Source: Oscillospiraceae bacterium
Lineage (GTDB): Bacteria; Bacillota; Clostridia; Oscillospirales; Oscillospiraceae
Length of the DNA: 64,000 nucleotides
Assembly: GCA_016293865.1 (NCBI GenBank)
Contig: JAEDDG010000002.1
Span: forward strand, 62,001 to 126,000
Reading direction: 5' to 3'
Shown here: piece by piece, positions 16,328 through 24,886 of the stretch
Position numbering within the stretch: the stretch's first letter is position 1
How the letters are laid out: every line of letters starts with the position of its first letter
Position numbers and translations under genes: made by a program
Notes under the pieces: model-generated
The model's input: the letters and a program-made list of their open reading frames with translations, nothing else
Told to the model about the DNA's origin: nothing
Database searches by the model: none

Positions 16328-17686
16328 CTATCTGAACAGATACTGCATGGCCTCACGGATGGATCCTGCTTCAATAATCTCCATACCCTCAGGCGGCAAT
16401 TTGATTTTTCCGCGCTGCCTCGGTACGATGCATTTTGTAAAGCCAAGCCGACTGATCTCCGCAAGACGCTGTTCCAGATTGCGCACCATTCGGATTTCTC
16501 CCGTCAGTCCGACCTCGCCGACAGCGGCCAGCGTATTCTCAATCGGCTTATCACGGTAACTGGACGCCACGGCCAAAACTGCCGCAAGGTCTGACGCAGG
16601 CTCGTCCAGATATAAACCGCCGATTACATTGATATATGAGTCGCAGCCGCTGATTTTCAGACCGCACCGCTTTTCAAGCACTGCCAGCAGCATCATTGTC
16701 CGGTTCACATCGATTCCGTTTGAATTCCGTCTCGGTACTGAATAGCCGCTTGTGCTCAGCAGCGCCTGAATTTCTGCAAGTATGGGCCGTGTTCCTTCAA
16801 TCACACACGTGACACATGTTCCGGGCACATTTTCAGGTCTTCCGGTTAACATAATCTCTGAAGGGTTCAAAACCTCACTCAGTCCGTTTTCGTGCATCTC
16901 AAATACGCCCAGTTCATTGGTGGAACCGAAGCGGTTTTTGCTGGCGCGTATAATCCTGTGGCTGGAGCTGTTGCTGCCCTCAAAATACAAAACGCAGTCC
17001 ACCATATGTTCAAGTACGCGTGGGCCTGCAATGGCGCCTTCCTTATTGACATGACCGATGATAAATACCGTGGTTCCGCTGGATTTTGCAAAGCGCATCA
17101 GCTGCATCGTGCATTCTTTGACTTGTCCGATGCTGCCGGGCGCCGAGGTCATATCATCGTCATACAGCGTCTGGATGGAGTCAATCACAAGAATATCCGG
17201 CTCCAGGCGTTCGCAGTCGCTCAGAATTGCATCCATATTTGTCTCTGCAAGCAGATACATTCCGTTCAGATCAACGCCGAGGCGTTCGGCCCGCAGCTTC
17301 AGCTGCCGCTCGGACTCTTCGCCGGTAACATACAGGATGCTCTTATCTTCAATAAAATGACCGCAGACCTGCATAAGCAGCGTGGATTTTCCGATTCCCG
17401 GTGCGCCGCCGACCAGCACAAGCGATCCTTTGACAGCGCCGCCGCCAAGAACGCGGTCAAGCTCGCGCAGTCCTGTAAAAAAGCGGATTTCGCTGTCCTC
17501 GCGGACTTCTCCAAACAAAACGGCACTTTTTCGAACAGGCTGCTTTCCGCCGTCCTTCCGGACGGCAGATGTTTTCTCCACCTGTTCCACCAGCGTATCC
17601 CATGCGCCGCAGGCCGGGCACTTCCCCATCCAGCGCGGATACTCGTTTCCGCATTGCGTGCAGTAAAATGTCGTTTTTGTCTTCAT
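16328..17686 (-). CDS. radA: DNA repair protein RadA
   Basis: A 452-aa RadA (Sms), a RecA-like ATPase that drives branch migration during homologous recombination. Cys9, Cys12, Cys23 and Cys26 form the N-terminal zinc finger. The RecA-like domain has Walker A GGAPGIGKSTLL and the RadA-specific KNRFG motif (RASKNRFGST). The C-terminal third resembles Lon protease but is used for DNA binding (LGEVGLTGEIRMV). The start at Met (MKTKTTF) is chosen because AGGTG lies six bases upstream; two further in-frame starts lie just before it. It follows cwlD closely in the same direction. Confidence 0.96.
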   Translation of the reverse strand: MKTKTTFYCTQCGNEYPRWMGKCPACGAWDTLVEQVEKTSAVRKDGGKQPVRKSAVLFGEVREDSEIRFFTGLRELDRVLGGGAVKGSLVLVGGAPGIGKSTLLMQVCGHFIEDKSILYVTGEESERQLKLRAERLGVDLNGMYLLAETNMDAILSDCERLEPDILVIDSIQTLYDDDMTSAPGSIGQVKECTMQLMRFAKSSGTTVFIIGHVNKEGAIAGPRVLEHMVDCVLYFEGSNSSSHRIIRASKNRFGSTNELGVFEMHENGLSEVLNPSEIMLTGRPENVPGTCVTCVIEGTRPILAEIQALLSTSGYSVPRRNSNGIDVNRTMMLLAVLEKRCGLKISGCDSYINVIGGLYLDEPASDLAAVLAVASSYRDKPIENTLAAVGEVGLTGEIRMVRNLEQRLAEISRLGFTKCIVPRQRGKIKLPPEGMEIIEAGSIREAMQYLFR

Positions 17687-17704
17687 GTTCATCACCTATC
17701 AAAA

Positions 17705-18436
17705 TCAAACAGGATTTGCCTGCGCGTGGAATCGGAGAAATCCGGCTGTAATCAAAACTGCAAGCTTCAGCCTGTAGCATTCCGTCTTCAGAAGCGCCTC
17801 TTCCGCAGGATTTGACAGAAAGCCGCATTCTATCAGCACTGCCGGACAGCGCACCTGATTCATGAGATAAATATCGCCGGAAATCTGCGATGCGCTGCGG
17901 TAATTGTCCGGATTCAGCCCTGAAACCAGCTGATCCTGCAGAAAAAGTGCAAATTCCCGGCTTTCATCCGTCGGTGCATAAAGCGTCTGGGCGCCGAACG
18001 GCCCCGCAGACGGATAATAATTCTGATGAATGCTGAGCAGATACGCATCAGGAACTGAATTGATCAGCGCGACTCTCGCCTTTTGATCGGCCACTTTGCG
18101 CTGGCGGACCGTGGCTGCGTCTTCCGGATATGCGATCGCGTCACTTTCACGGGTCATCACCGGATCAATTCCAAAAAGTGCAAAAATAAGCTGAATTTTC
18201 TGAGAAATATCCAAATTCAGCGTGCTTTCGTACACGCCCGACAGGGATACTGCGCCGCCGTCCTCCCCGCCGTGTCCCGCGTCGATAACAGGCCGGTACG
18301 CGGTGCGGCCATTGCAGTGTACGCCGGCCGGTACGGCACCGGAATGGTTCAGCCGGATCAGAAGCATTGAAGACAGCGCAGCAATGACGCATATTCCGGC
18401 AATCAGTCTGTGTTCAGCTTTCATGCAGCGTAACAT
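17705..18436 (-). CDS. cwlD: Spore cortex N-acetylmuramoyl-L-alanine amidase CwlD
   Basis: A 243-aa Amidase_3 enzyme. One N-terminal membrane segment (residues 10-28) would anchor or export it. The zinc ligands are visible as His55 in PVIDAGHGGEDGG, Glu70 in GVYESTLN and His137 in LSIHQNYYP, with the catalytic Glu203 in LIECGFLSNP. CwlD removes peptides from muramic acid so that cortex muramic-delta-lactam can form. Its length and single-domain layout fit CwlD rather than vegetative amidases. GGGGAG precedes the ATG. It is divergent from the cotJ genes, another sporulation locus, and upstream of radA. Confidence 0.9.
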   Translation of the reverse strand: MLRCMKAEHRLIAGICVIAALSSMLLIRLNHSGAVPAGVHCNGRTAYRPVIDAGHGGEDGGAVSLSGVYESTLNLDISQKIQLIFALFGIDPVMTRESDAIAYPEDAATVRQRKVADQKARVALINSVPDAYLLSIHQNYYPSAGPFGAQTLYAPTDESREFALFLQDQLVSGLNPDNYRSASQISGDIYLMNQVRCPAVLIECGFLSNPAEEALLKTECYRLKLAVLITAGFLRFHAQANPV

Positions 18437-18634
18437 GATACCGCTCCCCTTTCTGTCTATTCATATGACAGGAGAGCCAATCCGTATGACCGCAGAGTCA
18501 GTTTCCCGCAGCGATTATTATATCATATCTCCCCTGCCGCATCAATGCACATTGGCATTCCCCGATGAAATCGAATAAAATGCAGCAGAGCCTATGTGGC
18601 TCTGTATCAACATCAACCGCAGGGAGGAATCAAA

Positions 18635-19102
18635 TTGGACGCAGTCCGTATAAATAAAACTGAGGATACAAAATGCAGCTACAAGCACGGAAAACTGCCT
18701 GAATGCGCGCCTCTGGCCGTTTCATATGTTCCTGTACAGCAGAAAAATCCGCCTAAATATGCAAGCGAAGAGGCACTGATGCGCGGGACTCTGTTCCCGG
18801 GGCTGGATCTGCCGTTTATGAATACGCCGAACACCACAAACCCCTATGCCGGCACGCCGCTTGGCGAACTGATGGCATTGAATTTCATGGTCAAGGAACT
18901 GTCTCTTTACCTGGACACACACCCCGGTGACCAGGAGGTTTTTGAGACGCTGAAATCCGTCATTGCCCTGGCACAGGAAGGAGAACAAAAATTCACAAAG
19001 CGGTTCGGACCGGTTACGGTCAGCGGTGTTGCATACAGCCAAAGCTATGACTGGATCAGCGATCCCTGGCCCTGGGAAAATGCGGAAAGGGGCGTCAGAT
19101 AA
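18635..19102 (+). CDS. Fused CotJA-CotJB spore coat protein
   Basis: A 155-aa protein joining two coat polypeptides that Bacillus makes from separate genes. Residues about 27-65 look like CotJA (AVSYVPVQ, then LMRGTLFPGLDLPF). Residues about 72-147 look like CotJB (ELMALNFMVKELSLYLDTHP, FGPV, then WISDPWPWE). CotJ proteins form part of the inner coat and act with the catalase-like CotJC encoded next. The TTG start is chosen because AGGGAGGA lies just before it; the GTG 39 bases upstream has no ribosome site. The stop TAA is directly followed by the ATG of cotJC. I see no frameshift; the join is in one clean frame. Confidence 0.85.
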   Translation: MDAVRINKTEDTKCSYKHGKLPECAPLAVSYVPVQQKNPPKYASEEALMRGTLFPGLDLPFMNTPNTTNPYAGTPLGELMALNFMVKELSLYLDTHPGDQEVFETLKSVIALAQEGEQKFTKRFGPVTVSGVAYSQSYDWISDPWPWENAERGVR

Positions 19103-19696
19103 ATGTTTGTATACCAGAAAAAACTTCAGTACCCGGTGAAAATCGCGAACACAAACCCGGCGCTGGCGAAGTTTATTATCGCTCAATACGGCGGTCCAGA
19201 CGGCGAACTCGGCGCATCTCTGCGCTACCTCAGTCAAAGATATTCCATGCCGTATCCGGAGCTTAAGGGATTGCTGACGGATATCGGCACAGAGGAACTT
19301 GGTCATCTTGAAATGATCGGCGCTATCGTTTACCAGCTGACACGCAATCTGTCCGAAGAGGAGATCCGCAAAGCCGGCTTTTCCGAGTATTTTGTCGATC
19401 ATACGACCGGCGTTTACCCGGCAGTCAGCGGTTTTCCCTGGACAGCTTCCTATATGCAGGTCAAGGGCGACACCATTGCCGATCTGACGGAAGATATGAG
19501 CGCAGAGCAGAAAGCACGGGCAACCTATGACAACATTCTGCGCCTCAGCGATGATCCGGACGTAAACAATGCAATCCGTTTTCTGCGCGAGCGTGAAGTC
19601 GTGCATTTCCAGCGTTTCGGCGAGGCGCTGCGCCTTGTAACCGAACGGCAGAACCAGAAAAATGTGTATGCGGTAAATCCATCGTTTGACCGGTAG
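19103..19696 (+). CDS. cotJC: Spore coat protein CotJC, manganese-catalase family
   Basis: A 197-aa ferritin-like di-manganese protein. Glutamate and histidine ligands are seen in DGELGASLRYLSQR, GTEELGHLEMIGA and REVVHFQRFGEAL. CotJC is placed in the spore coat and resembles manganese catalases, so a peroxide-removing role is likely. The final helix region is short compared with full manganese catalases (about 270 aa), as normal for CotJC. Its ATG abuts the stop of the CotJA-JB gene, giving a two-gene operon that ends at a strong terminator. Confidence 0.95.
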   Translation: MFVYQKKLQYPVKIANTNPALAKFIIAQYGGPDGELGASLRYLSQRYSMPYPELKGLLTDIGTEELGHLEMIGAIVYQLTRNLSEEEIRKAGFSEYFVDHTTGVYPAVSGFPWTASYMQVKGDTIADLTEDMSAEQKARATYDNILRLSDDPDVNNAIRFLREREVVHFQRFGEALRLVTERQNQKNVYAVNPSFDR

Positions 19697-19714
19697 CGCC
19701 ATTGCCGCAGCAGA

Positions 19715-19754
19715 AAACCCCACCCTGCATCATCACAGATGCAGGGTGGGGTTT
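19715..19754. terminator. Bidirectional terminator after cotJC
   Basis: A perfect 17-bp stem (AAACCCCACCCTGCATC with its complement) closes on a 6-base loop. It ends in GTTTGTTT and separates convergent cotJC and exonuclease genes. Confidence 0.95.
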
Positions 19755-19777
19755 GTTTAAAGCGTGAGATCCTCTCC

Positions 19778-20338
19778 TCAGCGCAGCGTACACAGCCGCG
19801 AAAAATCATATCTGCGCAGAAAACGCTGCAGATCCGCGCCTTGCCGGAGATAATCCAGAAGCAGCTGCGCGCACGCCGTGCTGTCGCTCCCGGCCCGGTG
19901 GTGATCAAGCGGGACACCCAGATAATCGCACAGCGTATTCAGCTTGTGGTTCTCCAGATGGGGATAACAGCTGCGCCCCATCTGACATGTGCAGACATAG
20001 TCCGCCCATGGACGCCAGCTGATCCGGTAAGCCCGCAGGCACTGCCCCAGCACGCGCATATCAAACGCGGCGTTATGTGCAGCAAGGATCCCGGAGGACA
20101 TCACCGGTTCAATGATCTGCCATAATTCCGGAAACGACGGCGCTTCCGCCGCCGCTGCAGGCGTAATTCCGGTCAGCCGGATGTTGAACGCATCAAACCT
20201 GCACTCCGGATTCACCAGCGTATCCCATTGCCGCACAATCCTGCCGTCTTCAACAACGGTAATGCCGACGGCACTCATGCGGTCATTTGCGGCATTCGGT
20301 GTTTCCACGTCAAAAACAACAAATCTGTCTGTATACAT
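19778..20338 (-). CDS. 3'-5' exonuclease, DnaQ/epsilon family
   Basis: A 186-aa DEDDh exonuclease. Exo I is FVVFDVETPN with Asp and Glu, Exo II includes LAAHNAAFDMRVL, and Exo III is HHRAGSDSTACAQ with His and Asp. Proteins of this size act as stand-alone proofreading-like or RNA-trimming exonucleases; the specific role is open. The start is Met of MYTDRF, with GGAGG six bases upstream. The longer frame into the preceding gene is rejected. It is the last gene of a four-gene operon with O-acylation genes, with 23 bases between it and the gene before. Confidence 0.86.
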   Translation of the reverse strand: MYTDRFVVFDVETPNAANDRMSAVGITVVEDGRIVRQWDTLVNPECRFDAFNIRLTGITPAAAAEAPSFPELWQIIEPVMSSGILAAHNAAFDMRVLGQCLRAYRISWRPWADYVCTCQMGRSCYPHLENHKLNTLCDYLGVPLDHHRAGSDSTACAQLLLDYLRQGADLQRFLRRYDFSRLCTLR

Positions 20339-20361
20339 CGGTCCTCCGCAAAAAACGAATA

Positions 20362-21048
20362 TCAGGCGAGACTTCTGAGCAGCAGAATATTGCTGACGAG
20401 ATAATTGCTGTGCTGCTGAACATAGGCGGCATATTCCTCCCGCCTGATATAGTACATCCGTCCCCATGAGCTGACGCGCATCCACTCGTCATTCATGCCG
20501 GTGATATTCACATAGTGCGCCTTCGTGGCACACGCCCTGCGCATGCCGCTTTCCGGCGTCTCACAGTAAAGACCGCACTTATTCTTCTGCCACAAAAATG
20601 GAAAATTCGGGCCGATCGCAAGGATGACCGGCAGATCGGCCGCCAGCATTGCTTCTATGGACGGCCAGAACTGCTCCTTTGGAACGCTCCAGCGCGCCCG
20701 CAGCGGAATATGCTCAGCTCTGAAAATTCTGTTCAGACCGGCAGCCATGACCAGCGCGTTCATGCCGATGGGCGGAAAGATGGGAAAATATCTGCGGCAC
20801 AGCTGCTTCAGAAGTGCGTCATACGCCGCCGGCGGCACCGGCCTCTGATCCTGAATCTGATCCAGGATGCGTACATGCCAGCCGGTATGTCCGGCACTGA
20901 TATACAAAAGCAGGTCAAGGCAGCTGACCAGACCGCAGCCGCATCTGCGGACAGCGCGGCTGGCAGAGCTTCCCTGGTTGCCGCCGTAGGTCACGCCGCT
21001 GCCCTTTTCAACTGCCGGATATGGATTATTCAAAGACAACAGATCCAT
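20362..21048 (-). CDS. Predicted C39/papain-like cysteine peptidase or peptidase-like protein
   Basis: A 228-aa protein that I do not recognise as a named gene. Gln25 and Cys36 in GGNQGS and RRCGCGLVSCLDLLLY resemble the oxyanion Gln and nucleophile region of C39-type peptidases. His178 in KAHYVNITGM could be the general base. RVSSWGRMYYI (from residue 191) matches the NSWG region of papain-like enzymes, but with Ser in place of Asn. No signal peptide or membrane helix is evident, so it may act in the cytoplasm or be an adaptor. GAGG precedes the ATG at 21048. It lies 28 bases after the SGNH hydrolase gene in an O-acylation operon. Confidence 0.6.
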   Translation of the reverse strand: MDLLSLNNPYPAVEKGSGVTYGGNQGSSASRAVRRCGCGLVSCLDLLLYISAGHTGWHVRILDQIQDQRPVPPAAYDALLKQLCRRYFPIFPPIGMNALVMAAGLNRIFRAEHIPLRARWSVPKEQFWPSIEAMLAADLPVILAIGPNFPFLWQKNKCGLYCETPESGMRRACATKAHYVNITGMNDEWMRVSSWGRMYYIRREEYAAYVQQHSNYLVSNILLLRSLA

Positions 21049-21076
21049 AAATACCTCAAAACCGTGCGCCGGCGCC

Positions 21077-22069
21077 CTATCTGAGCACAGCCTTCGTCTG
21101 AAGCCACGCAGCCCACTCCAGGTAGTATTTGCTGTACAAATGCACCTGGTCAAAGGTCATGTCAGACGGCAGATTTCCAGACTCATCGTCAAAGTATTCG
21201 TTGACGTCAATGTAAAACACACTGCGGTTATCCGCAAGCTTGGATATTTCATAATTCAGCGCGTTGATCCGGCCATTGTTGAAATACGCGTCCGTCGCAC
21301 TGCGTTCAGGACCGACATGCAGATTCCCTTCAATATACAAAACAGCATCCGGCTGAAGTTCATGGATTCTCTGCGCAACCTCATAATATTTTGTGACAAT
21401 GTTCTCAATGCTGTCGCCAAGCTCATTAATGCCCAGCATAAGATAGATTTTTCCGTAGGAATGGCTTGCGAGCAGCGGCTCAAGTGTTGTTGTGCCGACA
21501 TTTTTGACTTCCGCGCTGTCCGTGAACACACGGAAAACATTCATACCGGTGGTGCAGAAGAATGCGGCGTTTTCGATGCCGCTGTACAGCGAAAGCCCGT
21601 CTGTCCGTGAGTCGCCGATAAAAAGCGCGTCGTCAAAATAACTGGCGTCAGTCTCGGCAAAGTCATACGGACCGCATGCGCCGGCGTAGACGGCGTCAGT
21701 ACGCCCTTCACAATTCACTTCCGGCGGCGCCCACGGCTCCGGCTCCGGTTCGGGTTCAGGTTCCGGAACCGGTTCGGGCGGCACGTTGTCCGCTGATGTG
21801 TCCGGCGTTCCGGACTGGTCTGCATCCGGATCTGCTGCACTGTCCAGCGGATCGGTGGGATCAGGCGGCAAATCCGGATTCTCATCGCTCTCTGCACCGT
21901 CATCCTCCGCAGAGGGGTCCAGCTGCAGCTGGTCATCTGTCTGCGGCACCTCATCCAGCAGCGGAGACTTATCCTGCGCTGCAAACATGTCCTTCAGCAG
22001 AAAAGGACAGATGACGGCACAGGTAACCAGCAGCGCCGCAATATAAGAATAACGAACAAACTTGCGCAT
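21077..22069 (-). CDS. Membrane-anchored SGNH/GDSL-type hydrolase or acyltransferase
   Basis: A 330-aa protein with one N-terminal membrane helix (residues 8-27), then a Pro/Asp/Glu-rich linker to about residue 115 that includes a run of PE repeats, and an extracellular SGNH domain. The nucleophile motif is FIGDSRTDGL, block III is LGINELGD (usually GxND), and the Asp-His pair is FDQVHLYS. SGNH proteins next to MBOAT proteins commonly finish transfer of an acyl group to cell-wall or secreted polysaccharide. That is the inferred role. AGGAG precedes the ATG, and the MBOAT gene ends 12 bases upstream. Confidence 0.88.
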   Translation of the reverse strand: MRKFVRYSYIAALLVTCAVICPFLLKDMFAAQDKSPLLDEVPQTDDQLQLDPSAEDDGAESDENPDLPPDPTDPLDSAADPDADQSGTPDTSADNVPPEPVPEPEPEPEPEPWAPPEVNCEGRTDAVYAGACGPYDFAETDASYFDDALFIGDSRTDGLSLYSGIENAAFFCTTGMNVFRVFTDSAEVKNVGTTTLEPLLASHSYGKIYLMLGINELGDSIENIVTKYYEVAQRIHELQPDAVLYIEGNLHVGPERSATDAYFNNGRINALNYEISKLADNRSVFYIDVNEYFDDESGNLPSDMTFDQVHLYSKYYLEWAAWLQTKAVLR

Positions 22070-22081
22070 GAAAAGGCTCTC

Positions 22082-23494
22082 CTAAAATCTGAAATACAAA
22101 AACGGGTCGTCCAGACCGATATACAGACAGTAAACCGCACCCCAGAAAATGGCCAGCAGCAAAACGGAACAGAGAATGCTGCCTTTAATTTTTTTATATA
22201 TGCGCTGCGGCAGCGTCGTGCTGAACAGCACGCATACAGCAAACAAAATCCAGTAATGCTTCCCGTATTTCAGGAAATCACCGGCATAAACATTGATGCC
22301 TTCGCCGAAAAACGGGAACAGACGTGTAAAATAGATTCCCAGCTGTCTGAAATCGGTGATTGCAAAGACCGTCCAGGTCAATGGGATCATAAAAATCATA
22401 TACAGATGTCCGATTGCCCGGTGCTTCTCCAGGAATTTTCCGAATCCGAGCTTTTCAATGGCAATCAGCACAAAGGTGACCAGGCCCCAAAGCACAAAAT
22501 TCCAGGCCGCTCCGTGCCACAGGCCGGTCAGCAGCCAGACAATCAGGAGATTTCTGTACATCTTCCCTTTTCCCTGTCTGTTGCCGCCCAGCGGGATATA
22601 GACATAATCCCTGAACCAGCCGCTGAGGGTTTTGTGCCAGCGGCGCCAGAAATCCGTGAAGGAAACCGCAATATACGGATGATCGAAGTTCTGCGGCAGC
22701 TTGAAGCCCATCATTTTTCCGAGGCCAATGGCCATAACGGAATATCCGAAGAAGTCAAAGTACAGCTGCATGCTGTACGCAAAGCTGCCCATCCAGGCCA
22801 GCGGTGTCGAAATACTCTCAAACCCGATGGTCGAAACGTCCGTCCAGAGTTTGCCGATCTGATTGGCCAGCAGAACCTTCAGTCCGAGACCCACGGTAAA
22901 ATCCATCAGGCCGCTGTTGACGCGCCTGAGGCTGTGCCTGCGGAAATCAAACTGCGCAGACACCGACGTATATGTGACAATCGGGCCGGCAATCAACTGG
23001 GGAAACATGCTCAGATACGCACCGACCTTGACGGGCGACCGTTCAGCAGGCACAGCGCCGCGGTAGACGTCCGCCAGATAGGAGACAATCTGGAAGGTAT
23101 AAAAACTGATCCCGATAGGCAGCGTAAGCGAAGCCAGCGGAAGTTGCACGCCGCTCAGCGGCCAGACCGCCGCAATCAGCGCGTTGAGATTGCCAAGAAG
23201 GAAATCGAGATACTTGAACACAAATAGTACGCCGAAATCATACAGGAGGCCGATCACCAAAAAAACTTTTCTGGCTTTCGGAAAGGCCTCCATCCCCAGT
23301 GCCAGAAGATAGTTCAGAAGAATGCAGAACAGAAGAAGCAGAATATAGACCGGACGGTCCAGCGCGCCGTATGTATAAAACCCCACGCTGCCGATGAAAA
23401 TCCAGATATTCTTCAACTTGCCCGGCAGCAGGAAGTAGACCGCAAAGAAGACGGGCATAAAGATAAAAATAAATTCAAGACTGCTGAAAACCAA
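22082..23494 (-). CDS. MBOAT-family membrane O-acyltransferase (AlgI/PatA-like)
   Basis: A 470-aa polytopic protein of the AlgI/DltB group, which passes acyl groups through the membrane to an outside acceptor. Both family histidine motifs are present: FTDFWRRWHKTLSGW with the first His and LTGLWHGAAWNFVLWG with the catalytic His. About ten hydrophobic segments are visible. The start codon is TTG, with GGTGG six bases before it and AGGAG slightly further. It is first in an operon with the SGNH protein, its probable partner. The acceptor could be peptidoglycan, teichoic acid or exopolysaccharide; sequence alone does not say which. Confidence 0.92.
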   Translation of the reverse strand: MVFSSLEFIFIFMPVFFAVYFLLPGKLKNIWIFIGSVGFYTYGALDRPVYILLLLFCILLNYLLALGMEAFPKARKVFLVIGLLYDFGVLFVFKYLDFLLGNLNALIAAVWPLSGVQLPLASLTLPIGISFYTFQIVSYLADVYRGAVPAERSPVKVGAYLSMFPQLIAGPIVTYTSVSAQFDFRRHSLRRVNSGLMDFTVGLGLKVLLANQIGKLWTDVSTIGFESISTPLAWMGSFAYSMQLYFDFFGYSVMAIGLGKMMGFKLPQNFDHPYIAVSFTDFWRRWHKTLSGWFRDYVYIPLGGNRQGKGKMYRNLLIVWLLTGLWHGAAWNFVLWGLVTFVLIAIEKLGFGKFLEKHRAIGHLYMIFMIPLTWTVFAITDFRQLGIYFTRLFPFFGEGINVYAGDFLKYGKHYWILFAVCVLFSTTLPQRIYKKIKGSILCSVLLLAIFWGAVYCLYIGLDDPFLYFRF

Positions 23495-23697
23495 AAAAGA
23501 CCACCAACTCCTGTGCTATACCTGTCTTCGACTTTTCAAGACGCTGCCATTATATATGAAGTCCCGCTCAAAAAGGTTTCAATTGGTTAACGTAATTATG
23601 TCAAATAATTTCACTGTGTCCGGGCGCGCGCTGCAAAAAGCGGTACAGCTGTTCATTGCCATACCGCTTTGCAATGTGTTCCGCCGCTTCAAATCGC

Positions 23698-24861
23698 TTA
23701 TTTGACAGGTTCGCCGTGGAAAAATGTCTGTTTCAGATTGAATTCTGAATCCATTATGACAAGATCCGCGTATTTCCCAGGCACAACAGAGCCGGTCACA
23801 CGATCAATCCGGACAGCTTTCGCCGGCGTCGTCGCCGCCATCAGGAATGTATCAATGACCGAGGAACCGGTATGCTTCATAAAGTTCCTGAACGCCCGAT
23901 CCATGGTCAGAACAGAACCGGACAGCTCGCCGCTCTCGTTGTAATTCAGGTCCGGCGCGCTGTGCTTATCCTCGGGCGGATAATCCGCAGGGTCATAGTT
24001 GATGGTCGTGCAGTCCGTGATTATCGCCACACGGTGCGGTCCTGCAAGCATATAGGTCAGCTTCATATTTGCCGGCTTGACATGGACGCCCCGGCTGTCC
24101 GGAATGATCTCATACGTCAGCTCCGGGCAGATCAGACAGCCGTCCGCAGCCGTGTCCTGGATAATGCCCGTTTCGTCAATGGACTCTGTCCCGCGCCAGC
24201 AGCCCATGGCATCAAACAGATGGGTGGCAATGGTCGCGCCCTTGTCCACCGCTGCGCGGATCTGCGCAGGCGACGCCTCAGTGTGGCCGACAGCCGTTAC
24301 CACGTTATGATCTCTCAGAAAATCGCCGAAACGGCCGTCTTTGTCCATTTCAGGCGCGTACATCCACTGGAACACATGGCCGTGGCATGCCTCATAAAGC
24401 TGGGTATACTCATCCTCATCCGGACCTTGTCTGGCATTGAGATGCGAATTCGCGCCCTTCTCCGGGTTGATATACGGCCCTTCAAAGCCCACGCCGTACA
24501 CGCTGGGCAACTTTCCGCTGTCAATCAGGGACTGGATCATTTTTGTCTGTGCAATCAGTTCCTGTTTCGGCGTGCTGTAACCGAGACATGCGTTGATCGC
24601 GGTGGTCCCATGTCTCAGATGATACTGTGCAACACTCTCCGGATCATCCGGCCATCTTTTCTTCTCAATGCCGCTGCCGTGAATGTGGATATCCACAAAG
24701 CCCGGGCCGACATAACAGCCCGCCGCATCCAGCACTTGAGTACCGGCCGGCAGCTCAATATCCGTTCCGACAGCCTGAATTTTCTGCCCATTGATCAATA
24801 CTGTGCCGTTTTCAAGCACACGGTCAGGCAAAACGACTTTCGCATGTACAATTGCGCGCAT
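23698..24861 (-). CDS. nagA: N-acetylglucosamine-6-phosphate deacetylase, copy 1
   Basis: A 387-aa amidohydrolase that converts GlcNAc-6-phosphate to glucosamine-6-phosphate, used for cell-wall recycling or host amino sugars. Metal-site motifs are DIHIHGSG, the phosphate-region segment GFEGPYINPEKGA, TAVGHTEASPAQI with a metal His, and the ATHLFDAMG segment. The catalytic Asp is in AIITDC. AGGAGC precedes the ATG. A close paralogue of the same length lies directly upstream, and part of the two genes is identical. No nagB or sugar transporter is beside them in this window. Confidence 0.93.
   Translation of the reverse strand: MRAIVHAKVVLPDRVLENGTVLINGQKIQAVGTDIELPAGTQVLDAAGCYVGPGFVDIHIHGSGIEKKRWPDDPESVAQYHLRHGTTAINACLGYSTPKQELIAQTKMIQSLIDSGKLPSVYGVGFEGPYINPEKGANSHLNARQGPDEDEYTQLYEACHGHVFQWMYAPEMDKDGRFGDFLRDHNVVTAVGHTEASPAQIRAAVDKGATIATHLFDAMGCWRGTESIDETGIIQDTAADGCLICPELTYEIIPDSRGVHVKPANMKLTYMLAGPHRVAIITDCTTINYDPADYPPEDKHSAPDLNYNESGELSGSVLTMDRAFRNFMKHTGSSVIDTFLMAATTPAKAVRIDRVTGSVVPGKYADLVIMDSEFNLKQTFFHGEPVK
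24094..24300. repeat. 207-bp tract identical to 25283-25489 (within nagA copy 1)
   Basis: By eye, every base matches the corresponding part of the second nagA gene at an offset of 1189 bases. The flanks match less well, so this block looks like recent gene conversion rather than a mobile repeat. Confidence 0.85.
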
Positions 24862-24886
24862 TTTCTTTGCAGCTCCTTTCTGTCAG

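Noticed and set aside
21716..21780. Repetitive GGTTCCGG/TTCAGG-like array as a possible DNA repeat element
   Set aside because: It encodes the Pro-Glu repeat linker of the SGNH protein in frame; it is a protein low-complexity region.
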